A stretch of 64,000 nucleotides of DNA from Zygnema cylindricum (taxonomy: Eukaryota > Streptophyta > Zygnematophyceae > Zygnematales > Zygnemataceae), in the NCBI GenBank assembly GCA_037447655.1, contig JBBHKE010001013.1, forward strand, positions 1 to 64,000, read 5' to 3'. The position numbers and the translations under genes were made by a program. Positions 10,872-21,432 of this stretch are shown here, piece by piece; position 1 is the first letter of the stretch, and the number at the start of each line of letters is the position of its first letter. The notes below the pieces were generated by a model that was not told the DNA's origin, ran no database searches, and saw nothing but the letters and a program-made list of their open reading frames with translations.

Positions 10872-11648
10872 GGGTAGAATTCCATTAGAAGAAAAGTGTG
10901 GTTCGTTACTGGACGCCGTACAAGTTCGTACATATTCGTACCATGCCGTACCTTAATTTTTTTTTTGTCAGACAAAAAATCGTTACTGGAAAGCCGTCGG
11001 GAAGCTCCAATGATATAGGCGTAATTCCTGGCCGTTGGATATTCCACTTTTTCAGATCCGCGAAGCAATCGCGCACATCATCCAGTGTCACGATAGTCTC
11101 CTCGCGAGGAGAGTTTTACAATACTAGACGTGTACCATTGGTACACGTGAAAAAGAAAAAAAATATCTGCTTTGAACAAGCGATCACAGGTCTTCACGTC
11201 GTATAGGCCATGTGCCTACGTTGTACGGTCCATGTGCCGCCTGCCACGCTGGATGCAAGTGAGCCAAATTTTTTTTCGCACGCTCCGTGTGACATCCACC
11301 GACATTCAAAGTTTGCTGCGACCTTCAAAGTTTGCCGCGTCTTTTTGCCATTCCGTTTCGAAATTTTGATTTTCGTTTTCAAAATCAAAAATTTGGCCGC
11401 AAACTTTACGTATGAATCATAAACTACCTCCGGCCGTACAGATATTTCGTTATGACTTTCCGTTTGAAGATTTTATATAAGATTTTCAAGTCTGGACTCT
11501 AACCTACGTGGCGCTAATCATAATTGAGGAAGGTTTGTTACTGGCCCGACAAAATGGAATAGTCTTCCAGTAAACGCTGCCAGTAGAATTTACGCTGCCT
11601 GTAGAATTTTCGGTACATTTACTGGGACGGCCTAATGGAATTCCACCC
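10872..11648. mobile_element. Harbinger-like MITE B (middle of three)
   Basis: The termini are GGGTAGAATTCCATTAG and, inverted, GGGTGGAATTCCATTAG (16 of 17 identical), flanked by TAA at 10869-10871 and 11649-11651. The element is 777 bp. The terminal sequence differs from MITEs A and C, so it is another family using the same target rule. It has no transposase ORF. Confidence 0.75.
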
Positions 11649-11651
11649 TAA

Positions 11652-12340
11652 GGGCGTGTTCCCATGTGTTCAAGTAAGGGTTTTTTCCCGTCGTTTTCAC
11701 AGAAAATGGGACTTCCAAAGAGAAAATATTACGCCGTACGAAAAATGGGCAAAAACTCAAATACAGTTTGCGTCATCTTGGAACTTGGAAGGTACGGCAA
11801 TTTGGCGTTATTATCATCGCGACCCACTTCCAGCTCATCTTCACACTTGCACTGGAATCAAATCGCGATCTGATTTTAGTCAAAATACTACCCTATTGAC
11901 GAATAGAAAACCTGGATTGCACGCGTCAAACGTTTTCAAAATTTTTTTTGCGGTTGGGAGAGTACACGAAAAAAAAGGTGTTTGTCCGTTTGCTTATGTT
12001 GTCCACTTGTGGGCGTCTACAAATGTCATTTTGTAGACGTAGGCGATTGCTTATGTCGTTCACGTGTGGGCTTCAACAAATGACAGTCGGCGTCGACAAT
12101 TGTCCCAGTATGTCAGGAGCTCTTTGAGGCGTACAAATGTCCGCAGTTTGTTCCGAGATCGCCGGCGTCTACAAATGTCAGCAGTTTGGGTTTCGCAAGT
12201 ATTGGCTACGTGTACAAATATTCAAAATAATGAACGCGCAAGTAACGATTCACATAGGCACACTTTGAAAAGTACACCGTAAAATCAGCGCTAAATTCCA
12301 AAATAACGTTTCAAAATATCGGTTACATGGGAACACGCCC
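11652..12340. mobile_element. Harbinger-like MITE C (third of three)
   Basis: A perfect 16-bp inverted terminus, GGGCGTGTTCCCATGT, occurs at both ends, flanked by TAA at 11649-11651 and 12341-12343. The element is 689 bp. It resembles MITE A in its termini and in internal words (GTTTTTTCCCGTCGTTTTC, TCTACAAATGTC). It is non-coding. Confidence 0.8.
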
Positions 12341-12653
12341 TAAGGTGTCAATTTGGATCAAAGAGTTACTTAGAGAATTAAAGATTTCTATTGGCTGTAT
12401 AAAAAATTACTTTGATAGTATGAGTTCGATGGCGTTGGTCAAGAATCCTGTATTTCACAAAAGGACAAAGCATATTAGAATTCAGTGGCACTTCGTACGC
12501 GATTTGGTCGCTGCTAAGGAGATTGATTTTTTATACGTGTCGACGTTAGAGGAAGCCGCGGATATACTGACGAAAGTTGAGGCTCATGAAGAACTCTTAA
12601 GAGGAACACCTAAATTAGGTTTGATGTAATGATTACAGTTTTGAGAGGGGGAT

Positions 12654-13240
12654 TGTTTGAAACAAAAATCTAATCGGTCGCCGCGATCTGTCGCGTGACC
12701 GAGTAGTTTGTCTTTTCGTCACACATGTGGTCCTGATTCTGTCTTATTATTTCGCATATAATTTTGCAGATTCCTGGTCTCACGTAGATTCGGTTTCGCG
12801 ACGACCATGTATAGCTATTGTTTAGTATGTTAGGATTTGTCGTTATTTGGTTTTGGGTGTACTTTCGGTAGTACAGTAGTACTACGTAGTTTTGTGTGGA
12901 TTTGTTTTGTTTGGTAGGAGTTTCGTGCGCATTGTATTTTTTTGGTCTTGGTTTATAGTTGTGGCGTGACGTCTGATGTATAATATATACTGCAGATTAG
13001 TGGGAGGGAAAAATACACTGATTATGGGGGAAAAAAGTTCATGAAATATATTGACTTTTATTGAATGTCCTCTTTTGTGTGAAAATATTTCTTTTGTGCT
13101 TCCGCTGCTATTTTGCACTTTGATTTGTTAAGATCCTATCACTTTTTACTTGACCATTTTCTTGTTTTACTTTAGATGTTATTGGCAACTCAAAAACGCA
13201 GTTGGTCTTCTCTATTTTGTCTTTGTGTGATTCACCTTGT
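12654..13240 (+). mobile_element. 3' LTR of copia remnant 2 (right border uncertain)
   Basis: After the RNase H stop, a polypurine tract GAGAGGGGGAT leads into TGTTTGAAACAAAAATC, a plausible LTR start. A TATA-like ATAATATATACTGC lies near 12980. No second copy exists in the window, so the 3' border is a guess based on the length of the neighbouring LTR. Confidence 0.4.
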
Positions 13241-14108
13241 CTCCTTGCACAAGAAAATATTACGAAAGAAATTCTCAGTGTAGTCTGGTCAACGAGGTTC
13301 ATAGCTGAGTCATATATTCTGGTCATAGGGTTAAGATATTATCGAAGTTTTACTCTTGTTTGAATTGTACATTTTGCACGGGTTTTTGAGCAATTTCACG
13401 TACAGTTACGTAAAAAACCGTACAAATGACTCTCAGCATGAGGATATATTTTTTTTGTGCAATTACCCTATCAGTCTAAATGTTGTCTGATTGTCTTCAA
13501 TAGTACATTGACAATGACAAAAGAGTAGAAAGGGTACGCTGAATGTTACCGCTAAAGAACCTTCACATTTTTTGTAAAATTCATTTTTTTTGCTGTTTGA
13601 TTTTATAGTTGTGTTTGATTTTACAGTTGTAAATCCTTATTGCCTGGAAGGCTTAACAGATATTCATGCGCCTGTTCAAGGATGAATATGATGTGTTTTT
13701 TTAAGCTTTTTTAACTTACAAATTATTATGTTTTAGAGTAATTGGTTGCTCCTCTTCCTGGAGTTATGTATATAATTGCATTTGTTTAAGGAATATCTTA
13801 GTGTTCTTTTGGTGGAAATTTAACCCTGAGTTTATTTTGGTAAAGCATTTTGTTGGCAGCTGATTTTTCAGTTTCCGTACTACGGTACTGCAAATTCTTT
13901 GCCCGTTTAAGTCATGAAGTTTGGTCTAGTGACTAATGGATTGTCTGATTACATATTTGAACCCAACATTGATACGTGCAGATTTGTTTTCTCTTAGCAC
14001 ACTAGAAAGTGATGACATTAAAAATGCAAAAAATGTATGTTTTTGCAGGTGGAATGTTCGGTTATTTGCATCATTAGCTGGGATTTAGTGTGATTGCTAG
14101 AAGTTTCT
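13241..14108. other. AT-rich sequence without recognised features
   Basis: Nothing coding or repetitive could be supported here. A possible splice acceptor TTTTTGCAG/GTGGAATG at about 14048 precedes the exon candidate at 14109. Confidence 0.4.
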
Positions 14109-14246
14109 ATGTCGTGGCTTTTAAAATCTCTGGTTTCAAAACCAGAGTACGAAGGAGAAGATGATGATATTCACCAGTCGAAAGAAGGAGAGAGTGGAGT
14201 GGTTGATGATATTTCTCAGCTGAAAGATTCCTTCACTCGACAATAG
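14109..14246 (+). pseudogene. Exon resembling the N-terminus of a plant BSD-domain protein
   Basis: An ATG opens MSWLLKSLVSKPEYEGEDDD..., an acidic linker, then DDISQLKDSFTRQ and a TAG stop at 14244. Plant BSD-domain proteins (a family of uncertain role, named after BTF2, synapse-associated and DOS2 proteins) commonly begin MSWLxxSL, have an acidic stretch, a V-x-D-L-S-E-L-x-x-x-x-T-R-Q motif and then G-V-A-S-F-L. Here the frame beyond the TAG reads KGFSSFLTG, which fits that pattern, so the stop appears to be a lesion. No BSD domain was found downstream. The similarity is from memory of the family pattern and covers only about 55 residues, so the call is tentative. Confidence 0.35.
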
Positions 14247-14999
14247 AAGGGTTTCTCGTCATTTTTGACAGGCAAGGATGAGTGTTCAAAATAGTAAGAC
14301 TCAGTAAGTTTCCTGTCAACCTTCAACATTTTGTCAAGTATATTTTGTTTACCAAACTATAGTTTTCTTTTCAAGTAAAATTCATCGAGGATAAGTGCTT
14401 ATTATACGAGTATTATACGCGTATAATATGTTTAATCATATATACTTTTTCCAATTGTTTTTACACATTAGAACTATGGTTCGTTCAACGGCTCATTTTG
14501 CATAAATTTCAGTTTATCTTTTATCCGTATCCCATTTCCCTTGCTAGTCACCTTCAATGAACTGGGCTTGGTGCTTTTGTAACATATAACTCTTGTTTTG
14601 ACGCAAATGCCATGTTTATTAGAGGGCCTCCACTTAGCATTAAAAATATCACGCATTTAAACATTTACATTGAGTTAAATTGGTTTCAAAATACAACATT
14701 CTTGCAAAATTTGGGGTCTTTCCATTGATAGATATGCTTTTTTAAGTGTTCTATCATTTTGTCATTCAACCTGATTGATGTTCTTTGTTCTGTGGTCTAT
14801 TTTATGGATAATTTCCGGATATATAACTATATGGAGCAATGTGTCAACCTCTTTAGGTGGTGATATTTTGGATTTTGGAATCGCTGCTGATCGTGTGAAG
14901 ATCCTGCGATAGTGATTTCAAATCATACTTTATGGATTGCCCTACTTCAAATATATTTAATTTTGTTTAATTACTTTACACAAAAAATAATATATGTTT

Positions 15000-15043
15000 A
15001 AGCAAATATACATGTTATATATATTATATATATAATATATATA

Positions 15044-15074
<31 letters not shown>

Positions 15075-15135
15075 GATACATATATATCTATATGTATATA
15101 TGCATATACATATATATAATATACATATAATAATT
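15000..15135. repeat. AT/TA dinucleotide tract
   Basis: About 130 bp of ATATAT with interspersed C and G. Translations across it are artefacts. Confidence 0.85.
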
Positions 15136-15299
15136 GGTGAAGACATACACTTAATATTTGGTGGTTTTCTGATTTTTTTGGGTGGTGAGTTTGACTTTCA
15201 GGTTGTTGTTGAAAAGTCTCCAGTGGTTGGGAATCAAATGATGACGAGAGCAGAATGACCAAAGCAAGGTAAGTTTGCAAACATGAATAAAGTACATTA

Positions 15300-15415
15300 T
15301 TATAATTGTTGATGTTATTGTTGTTGTTGTTGTGCTTTTTGTTATTGTTATTGTTGGTGTTATTGTTGTTGTTATTGTTATTGTTGTTGTTATTGTTAAT
15401 GTTAATGTTTTTTAT
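15300..15415. repeat. TTG/TTA trinucleotide repeat
   Basis: Runs of GTTGTTATTGTT; simple sequence. Confidence 0.85.
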
Positions 15416-15739
15416 AAGTAGTTAGTGTCATTCAACATTAGTTTTCAATGATTAAAATGTTCATTCCCGATCTTTTGCTTAGAGATTCAAGGATTTTAGG
15501 GTTTAGGGTTTAGAGTTTTGCCATTTTTGTCATTTTTGTTGGTGACGTAACGTAGATCTTGTTGTCTTTATTCTGAACGGATCTCTAGGGCATGTTTTTT
15601 TTTTTTCCAACGGAATATAAACTAACCTAAAAAATGCAAAAACTTTGTGACTGTGACGACCATTTCCGTGGCGCTTCATGACATGGTCGTTGTCTTATAT
15701 TAATGCTACGCAAAATGAGCTTTTAGACGGAGAGAGTCT

Positions 15740-15850
15740 CAACATGATATGTCATGATATGTCATGTCATGGCATGTCATGACATTTCACATCATGTTAC
15801 GTCATATCACTTTATGTCACATCATGTCACATCACGTTACGTCACATCAT
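15740..15850. repeat. CATGT/CATCA minisatellite
   Basis: Imperfect repetition of TGTCATGATA, TCATGTCA and CACATCATGT over about 110 bp, rich in short palindromes. Confidence 0.7.
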
Positions 15851-16038
15851 ATGTGTATATTTGAAGTTGTTGTGAGGGCGCAAGGGATAGTTAAGACAAG
15901 TGTGTAAGCCACAGTCCTCCACAAACAGCAATTTATATATATTTTGTTGTAGTTATCGTAAACATGTAAATCATTCCTTTTTATTTTTATGTTTAATTTT
16001 GGGGTTTATTTGTCCTTTCTTTTTTTGAACGTTGTTAG

Positions 16039-16928
16039 GGGGTTTGCGCGATAACATTTTAAAGATATTGTGGGCTCTGCATATTATGTTGCACCAGAGG
16101 TACTTTTCTATGAGCTTCTCATCACCATTTTTCCCGTTGACCTTTTACTTCAATTGTTTCATTTTCAAAAAAAACAGAAAACTAATTTGCAACATGAGAA
16201 TTCAAATATCGAAATGGGCCTCCTTCTGGAGTTTTAGATTGAGAGCGATGACCAAATTTGTGTACATATTATGATCTAACTGCAGGTACTACGTCGTAAG
16301 TATGGCCGGAAGCAAGGGGCATGGAGCAGCGGTGTCATTTTTTATATTTTACTTTGTGGTGTGCCCACTTTTTGGGCCGGTGAGTTAACTAAGCTTTCCG
16401 TGTGTCACTCTGTCTGGCCATCCGGTTTGGCTAGTCAACACGTATATTTAAGTTCACTGTTGGAGTTCTCCTTGAGTGTATTATATTGATGGCACGTGTT
16501 GTATGTTTCGGTTGTCATTTGATGGTCATTTCCATGTAATGTGTGCACGTTTGGAAACCTTTTTGTTACCCATGTTTTTGATTTATGTTTTGAATTTCAC
16601 GCAGGTGCATAGGTATGGATTTATTTTATGTTGTTTTATTTTACGTAACAAAGAGTTTTTTTGTAAGAGATTGAGTGAAAACAACAATGGTTTTAAAATA
16701 CTTGACATTGTTTTGATTTTGATTTCGTTCACTCTTAGTTTCATTTTTTTTCTAAATGATTTGGAAGATTGTATTTTGTTGATTGGAACTATTTTGTTTT
16801 TTTATTTTGGAAACCATCCTTGGATCAAGCCTAATGGATTTGCTTCGGAGAGGCCCTTTGATTTTGTTGTCATGAATAAGCTGAAACAATTTGCTGCAAT
16901 TAACAAGATGAAAAAGCTTGCTCTGTGG
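16039..16928 (+). pseudogene. Calcium-dependent protein kinase (CDPK) remnant, kinase C-lobe exons
   Basis: Three exon-like pieces match CDPK order. Piece 1 (16039-16099) encodes KDIVGSAYYVAPE, the activation segment to the APE motif, after an AG and before a GT, but the frame has a TAA nine codons from its start. Piece 2 (16286-16379) starts after TGCAG, reads VLRRKYGR...[10 protein letters not shown] and LCGVPTFWA, and ends at a perfect GTGAGT donor. Piece 3 (about 16812-16928) encodes NHPWIKPNG and LKQFAAINKMKKLAL, then GG/GTATTG, the position of a conserved CDPK intron at the junction with the autoinhibitory region. The segment expected between pieces 2 and 3 and all EF hands are missing, and EADVWS has decayed to KQGAWS. 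Active CDPKs are Ca2+-activated Ser/Thr kinases; this one looks dead. A DFG-like LDFGIAAD at about 14868-14891 might be an earlier remnant. Confidence 0.65.
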
Positions 16929-17549
16929 GTATTGTTTTGTCATCTTTATGACTCACCTTTATTGTGTGTCTTTAATGACTCACCTCTTTACAAAAAACTA
17001 ACATTCACGACCAATTTTTTTTGTTTTTCACAAAAGCCTCCCTTCGCTTTAGTACATGGTACTTCGTCATGTTGATCACAACTCAACTTAATCCGACAAA
17101 AAACAAAGGACTTAGAAGAGTCCAATTTCAACAAACGTTGATATTGTTAGAGTATTATTGTTTTCTATAAATAAATCGACAAACTTATTTTGTGTTTTTT
17201 TACATTATAGTTTTTTATATTTATGCTATATATTTATATATAAATATACAATATTTTTCTTAAAGATATGTATGTAGGGGTTTTAAGGGCTTGTTTAGCA
17301 CATTTTTATAACGTGATTAAAGGTTCATAGGGGTTTGATTAATACTCTTTTTAGGGTTATTTTTTTTTTCTAGCCATTAAAAATTTTTAGGCTGTGAAAA
17401 ACAAAGTATTTGTCATATTTTTCTACATAAAAATTACTAACACTAATACTTGCTTACTTACAATTAACATCGTAAAAAAAAAAACAAAGTAATCAAAGTA
17501 TCCCCCAAACAAAGTATTTAAATTATTTGTATTGTATTTCAAAAAAAAA

Positions 17550-18092
17550 ACCCAATGTTTGTAATGTTGGTCAGCCTTTGAGCTGATAATGATGTCCAGA
17601 AACTTTCTTGGTCTTTAGACTAAGGTGGTTGATCGAGTAAACAAAAAAACAGAAATATTCAAAATAACAATGTAATCTAACAAACAAAAATTATGAATGA
17701 AGATAAGTGTTTGTAATGTTGGTCAGCTTCGAGCTGATGATGATGTTTATGCAACCTTCTAAGTCTTACGACTAAGGTGGTTGATCGCGAAAAAAAAAAA
17801 AAAAACAAAGTACTCAAAGTATTCAATCTACACAACAAACAATAAAAACTAATAAGTATTAAGTGATTGTAATGTTAGTCAGCCTTTGAGCTGATAATGA
17901 TGTTTATGCAAGCAACTAGGTCTTCGACTAAGTTGCTTGATCGAAGACAGAAAAAAGTATTAAAGTAATCAACATATTCTATACATTAAACAATATAAAA
18001 AATAATACGTGTTTGTAGTGTTGGTCAGCCATCGAGCTGATAATGATGTTGATCTAACCTTTTAGGTCTTTAGACTAAGTTGGTTCATCCCT
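17550..18092 (+). ncRNA. Four tandem copies of a structured unit, candidate ncRNA cluster
   Basis: A conserved block of about 82 nt recurs at 17556-17637, 17707-17789, 17862-17944 and 18009-18090 (period 147-155 bp) separated by A-rich, variable spacers. Each copy contains a short hairpin, GGTCAGC-loop-GCTGAT, then ATGATGTT, then a longer hairpin closing on GGTC/GACTAAG. The lower stem of the second hairpin keeps pairing while changing sequence: CAACC with GGTTG in copy 2 and CAAGC with GCTTG in copy 3. The blocks have no shared ORF. TGATAATGATG resembles a box C element, but a paired box D with terminal stem was not found, so a snoRNA assignment is not supported. The strand is arbitrary because the stems are symmetric. 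Confidence 0.5.
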
Positions 18093-18950
18093 TGTTTCTG
18101 ATGGTTTTTTTTTTCTTTTTATTTTCTCTGTTATGTTTACATTGGTTTCTTTGTTTGATGTTATGTGAACAAGGCTGTATTGTGGTTATTTATTTTGTTT
18201 GTCTTCTTTTTTGTTTGTTTTTTTTTAATATAATGTATTGATAAAAAAAAGAAAAAAATATATATTTTTAATATCTTAATATAAAATAAACAAAACCATA
18301 TAAGAAACACGAAATAAATCATCCATTTCGCTTCGCCATTTTCTTCTACATACATGAAACTTTTGCGTCATGGATTTTGATAGTAAATACTTAATAAACC
18401 CGTAACATACGAGTATTTTTGGCGTAAAATTGTATTTTTCATGAAATATACCTATTTGATGTTAATTTATGTCGTGTGATACGATTTAGCATGTCCTTTC
18501 ATTTCTTTGTGTCGTTGCATTGGTTGATTGTGCCCCCATGTGGATTTCATTTATCATACATTTTTTTGGTTTCAATTGACTGTTGACTATCATTGACAAA
18601 GTGTCGATTTAACTACACTTATTAGCGGAATTCTACAGTGTAATTTCGGTTCATGTCTCATGTGTTTTTGTCGTTTCAGCTTATATCCACGTTACATAGT
18701 CTATTCTTATTTTGCATGGGGTTCCTAAATTGTATACAATGATTTATTTCTACTAACAGATTGAAATTTAACAGTCACGTACACGTTAATCGTTTCTCCT
18801 TTTTTCGTAAGTTTGCTTTAGCCATTACGTTTTTCAAACCAATCCTTAAAGATTTCTGGTACAATATAGTACAGTAACATGTACAATGCAATAGTACAAT
18901 GCTTACTATGTACGAACATCTTACGTGACGCCAACAATGAAATTACGATA

Positions 18951-19188
18951 CACCGCAAATTGTAATTAGAGTAAAGAAAAAAACTAGAGTAAAAAAATAG
19001 AAAAAATTAATTAGAGTTATAAACTCTAATTTGTGCGATAAATTTTTCAAAAAGGAATTTACTCTATTTTATTTATGTATTATAATTCAACGCGCTGATT
19101 ATCTCTACTGTAAATTAGGTATTGGTACAAAATCTGACAAAACGTACAGTTTATCACCACTGTGACGTTTGCACTACGATTTTCAGTT
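18951..19188. mobile_element. Truncated TA-flanked MITE
   Basis: TA then CACCGCAAATTGTAATTAGA starts a copy of the 4048 family. The reverse complement of 19115-19180 matches 4320-4375 (AAACGTACAGTTTATC), showing the same interior. It stops where copia RT sequence begins near 19190. Confidence 0.6.
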
Positions 19189-19189
19189 T

Positions 19190-21410
19190 ATTGATTTTGT
19201 CCATTGATTTACTTAAAATAAGCAAATCATCAACATATATAACAATAAAAATAACGCCTTCCTCATCTTCAAAAACATAGATGGAGTCATTTGAGTTTAT
19301 CTAGATATATCCCCGACCGGTAAAAAACTCATCAAACTTCTTATTCCACTATCGTGGCCCCTGTTTGAAACCATAAAGAGATTTAATCAGCCAGCATACC
19401 TAACTCTCCTCTCCTTGCTCCATAAATCCTTCGGGTTGTCGCATGAAGATCTCCTCTTCCAATTCTCCATGCAAAAATGTTGTCTTTATGTCCATCTGGT
19501 GCACCTGTCATACACTGCTACCAAATTGAAAAGTATGCAGACAAAGGGAAATGTGACGACCAAGGCAAAGGTTTTCTTATAGTCGATTCTCTCTTTCTGT
19601 GTAAATCATTTTGCCACTAACCGGGCCTTGTAGCCCTCAATAATGTTATCTAGGTTCAGTTTTAATTTGAACACCCACTTATAACCGATTAGTTTTCGGT
19701 TAGATGGACAATCCACCAGCTCCCAAGTATCGGCTGCCATAATTGAGGCCATCTCCTTATTAATGGTTGTCTTCCACCAGTTCATTTTTGGACAATTCAT
19801 CGTCTCTCCATAAGTCTGAGGTTCATCGGATGAGATAGTTTTGTTACCTTCTTATTAACCTGTTTTTCTTGCAACCTTTTTTTACTTCTCCTTCCTCCCT
19901 CAAAATCTGTTGTCGGAATAGATGGTTAAGTGGGTTTTTTTGAACAATCTCGGCTTCTCCCCTAACCCTCGATTCTGAATCAATTTCCACCACGTCTACC
20001 GCTTTGGGCAGAGTTATCACTGGAGTGATATACTCTGCACCATTGTCACTCTTTACTCTTTTGATTGGGGTTTCATGGAGTTTTCCACTCAATGCTTTAT
20101 ATTGTCTAAAACATCCCTGAGCCTCTGACTTATTTTTCAAAAAATACACCCTGTAATACCAAGACCAATCACTAATACATCAAAGAGTAGTAGTGATTAT
20201 TCTCCCATCCCCGTACTTTATCTCTACGGTGGGAATATTTCTTATCTTAGTGAACAGGTGTTAATCTTTACACGTGTGCATGGAGACACGTGAATCTACA
20301 ACCCAGCCTGCGTCACCTTTTTATCCACCGAAAGCAAAAATATGCTTTCGTGGAATTTCGACCTCATTTTGCTCCTCCAACTCCTCATTCAATAGGAGCT
20401 CATCATCCTCGTCATCAAATTTTGCCTCATGTACCTCTGTCTCAAGGGCCTTTTTCTTTCCTCTCGGGGGTGCACCGGTCTGCCCCTCGTTAAACCGCAA
20501 CTCGGTTAACTTAGTGCACTCCGCCATATAGTGCCCTAGTGTCTTACAATAAAGGCACAAACCCTAAGGAGCCCTTGGTCTGAACTCGTCGATCTGATTT
20601 TTTTACCCCCCCTCCATAATTTCCAACCGGTTTCTTGGAATCATTGTTTCTCCAATTGTTCTAAAAAGCCAAGGCTTGCCCACTCTTTCCTCCCCTTCGG
20701 ATCTCAATCGTATTCTATCGAACACGAATCATCCCTACCACTTAATTTCATATCCACCTTGAGTCCGGCAAGTCTTGCACACGGTTGACTATGTTCTCAA
20801 ACTCATCTGGTAACATTATAAGCAAGCAGTTAACTTTCATCTTTTCAATTTCAACTTGTCTAATACTCTCTAGCTCCATTAATAGTGTTGCGAGCTCATT
20901 ACAAAAATCTAACATCTTCCCCCCCTTGTAAACATATACGTTAATTTTCTGATCAGCCAATTGTTGTTGTTTTGTTGTACCACTTCAGTACATTTCAATT
21001 AGAGCCACCCAAAGATCGGATGCCCTTTTTACCTGCAAATGAAAAGATGTAAGCCCTTGAGTAAAATGGCGGAGGATGAAGTTCTTTGCTGCCATATTGT
21101 TGTAGTTTTAGGTATCGATATCATTCTCATCTTTCCTCGGAATAGGTGATATGAATGCTGAACCGGTTGCTATTGGTGTGACCGTCTCCTTCTCCTCTTC
21201 TTTGTCCATCCCTTCCCCTTCCTTTGTCTCCTGTGTTGGGGATGGATCTGAATCTCTGGTGAACGTGCTTCTTGTAAACCCTAGAGGGATCACAAGACTG
21301 GATGGACGCCTCACCCGTCCACACAGTATTCCCCAAAACTTGTTCTCACATAGAGCTCCTGTCATCATACTTTCCCAATGTATGAACCCAGTTCCATTGA
21401 AGATGGGCAC
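19190..21410 (-). pseudogene. Ty1/copia polyprotein remnant 3, truncated at its 3' end
   Basis: The minus-strand order from high to low coordinates is gag start (VPIFNGTGFIHWESMM, about 21400), mid-gag (20748-20960), a zinc knuckle CLYCKTLGHYMAEC near 20520-20555, an integrase piece (KRVKSDNGAEYITP, about 20030-20070), and RT (WELVDCPSNRKLIGYKWVFK, about 19660-19730, then YVDDLLILSKS near 19220). Frames are broken repeatedly, and the RT second half, RNase H and 3' LTR are missing because the element ends at the MITE remnant. The protein is close to that of the complete element at 29785-36227. The 5' LTR follows at 21433. Confidence 0.85.
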
Positions 21411-21417
21411 TCAAGAG

Positions 21418-21431
21418 GGTGTGCCCATAAC
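21418..21431 (-). other. Primer-binding site, half-tRNA type
   Basis: Minus strand GTTATGGGCACACC begins one base after the LTR end. It matches 13 of 14 bases of the complement of the anticodon arm of plant initiator tRNA-Met (GGTGGGCCCATAAC), recalled from memory. This is the Drosophila copia style of priming, not the 3'-end TGGTATCAGAGC type usual in plants. Confidence 0.6.
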
Positions 21432-21432
21432 G

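Larger units (their letters stand above)
9351..12629 (+). pseudogene. Ty1/copia polyprotein remnant 2 (RT and RNase H), split by MITEs
   Basis: Plus-strand copia RT resumes right after the LTR of remnant 1. FSVYVDDF lies near 9440, followed by the RT connection (YREAVRSLMSL, WEAVKRIFRYLAG) at 9730-9890 and the RNase H motif LSSTEAEYMAACH at about 10050-10090. The reading frame is interrupted at 10097 by three abutting MITEs and resumes at 12344 (WIKELLRELK, KRTKHIRIQWHFVRDLV), ending with TAA near 12629. Removing the MITE block with one TAA leaves the frame open across the junction. Other frameshifts and stops exist (near 9495, 9640 and 9937). The gag and integrase portions are absent, apparently lost when remnant 1 inserted or by later deletion. 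Confidence 0.85.

Noticed and set aside
14858-14907. Kinase-like DFG segment (LDFGIAAD)
   Set aside because: Too short to list alone; mentioned only as a possible earlier remnant of the CDPK pseudogene.
15180-15295. Exon-like segment with TTGACTTTCAG acceptor and AAG/GTAAGT donor
   Set aside because: Splice borders are good but all frames hit stops or give an unrecognised peptide; not enough to call a gene.
15495-15520. AGGGTTTAGGGTTTAG, telomere-like
   Set aside because: Only about two units; too short to be a telomeric tract or a telo-box array of note.
17550-18092. CRISPR-like array (repeat plus variable spacer)
   Set aside because: Repeats are imperfect, about 82 nt with A-rich spacers, in a eukaryotic context without cas genes.
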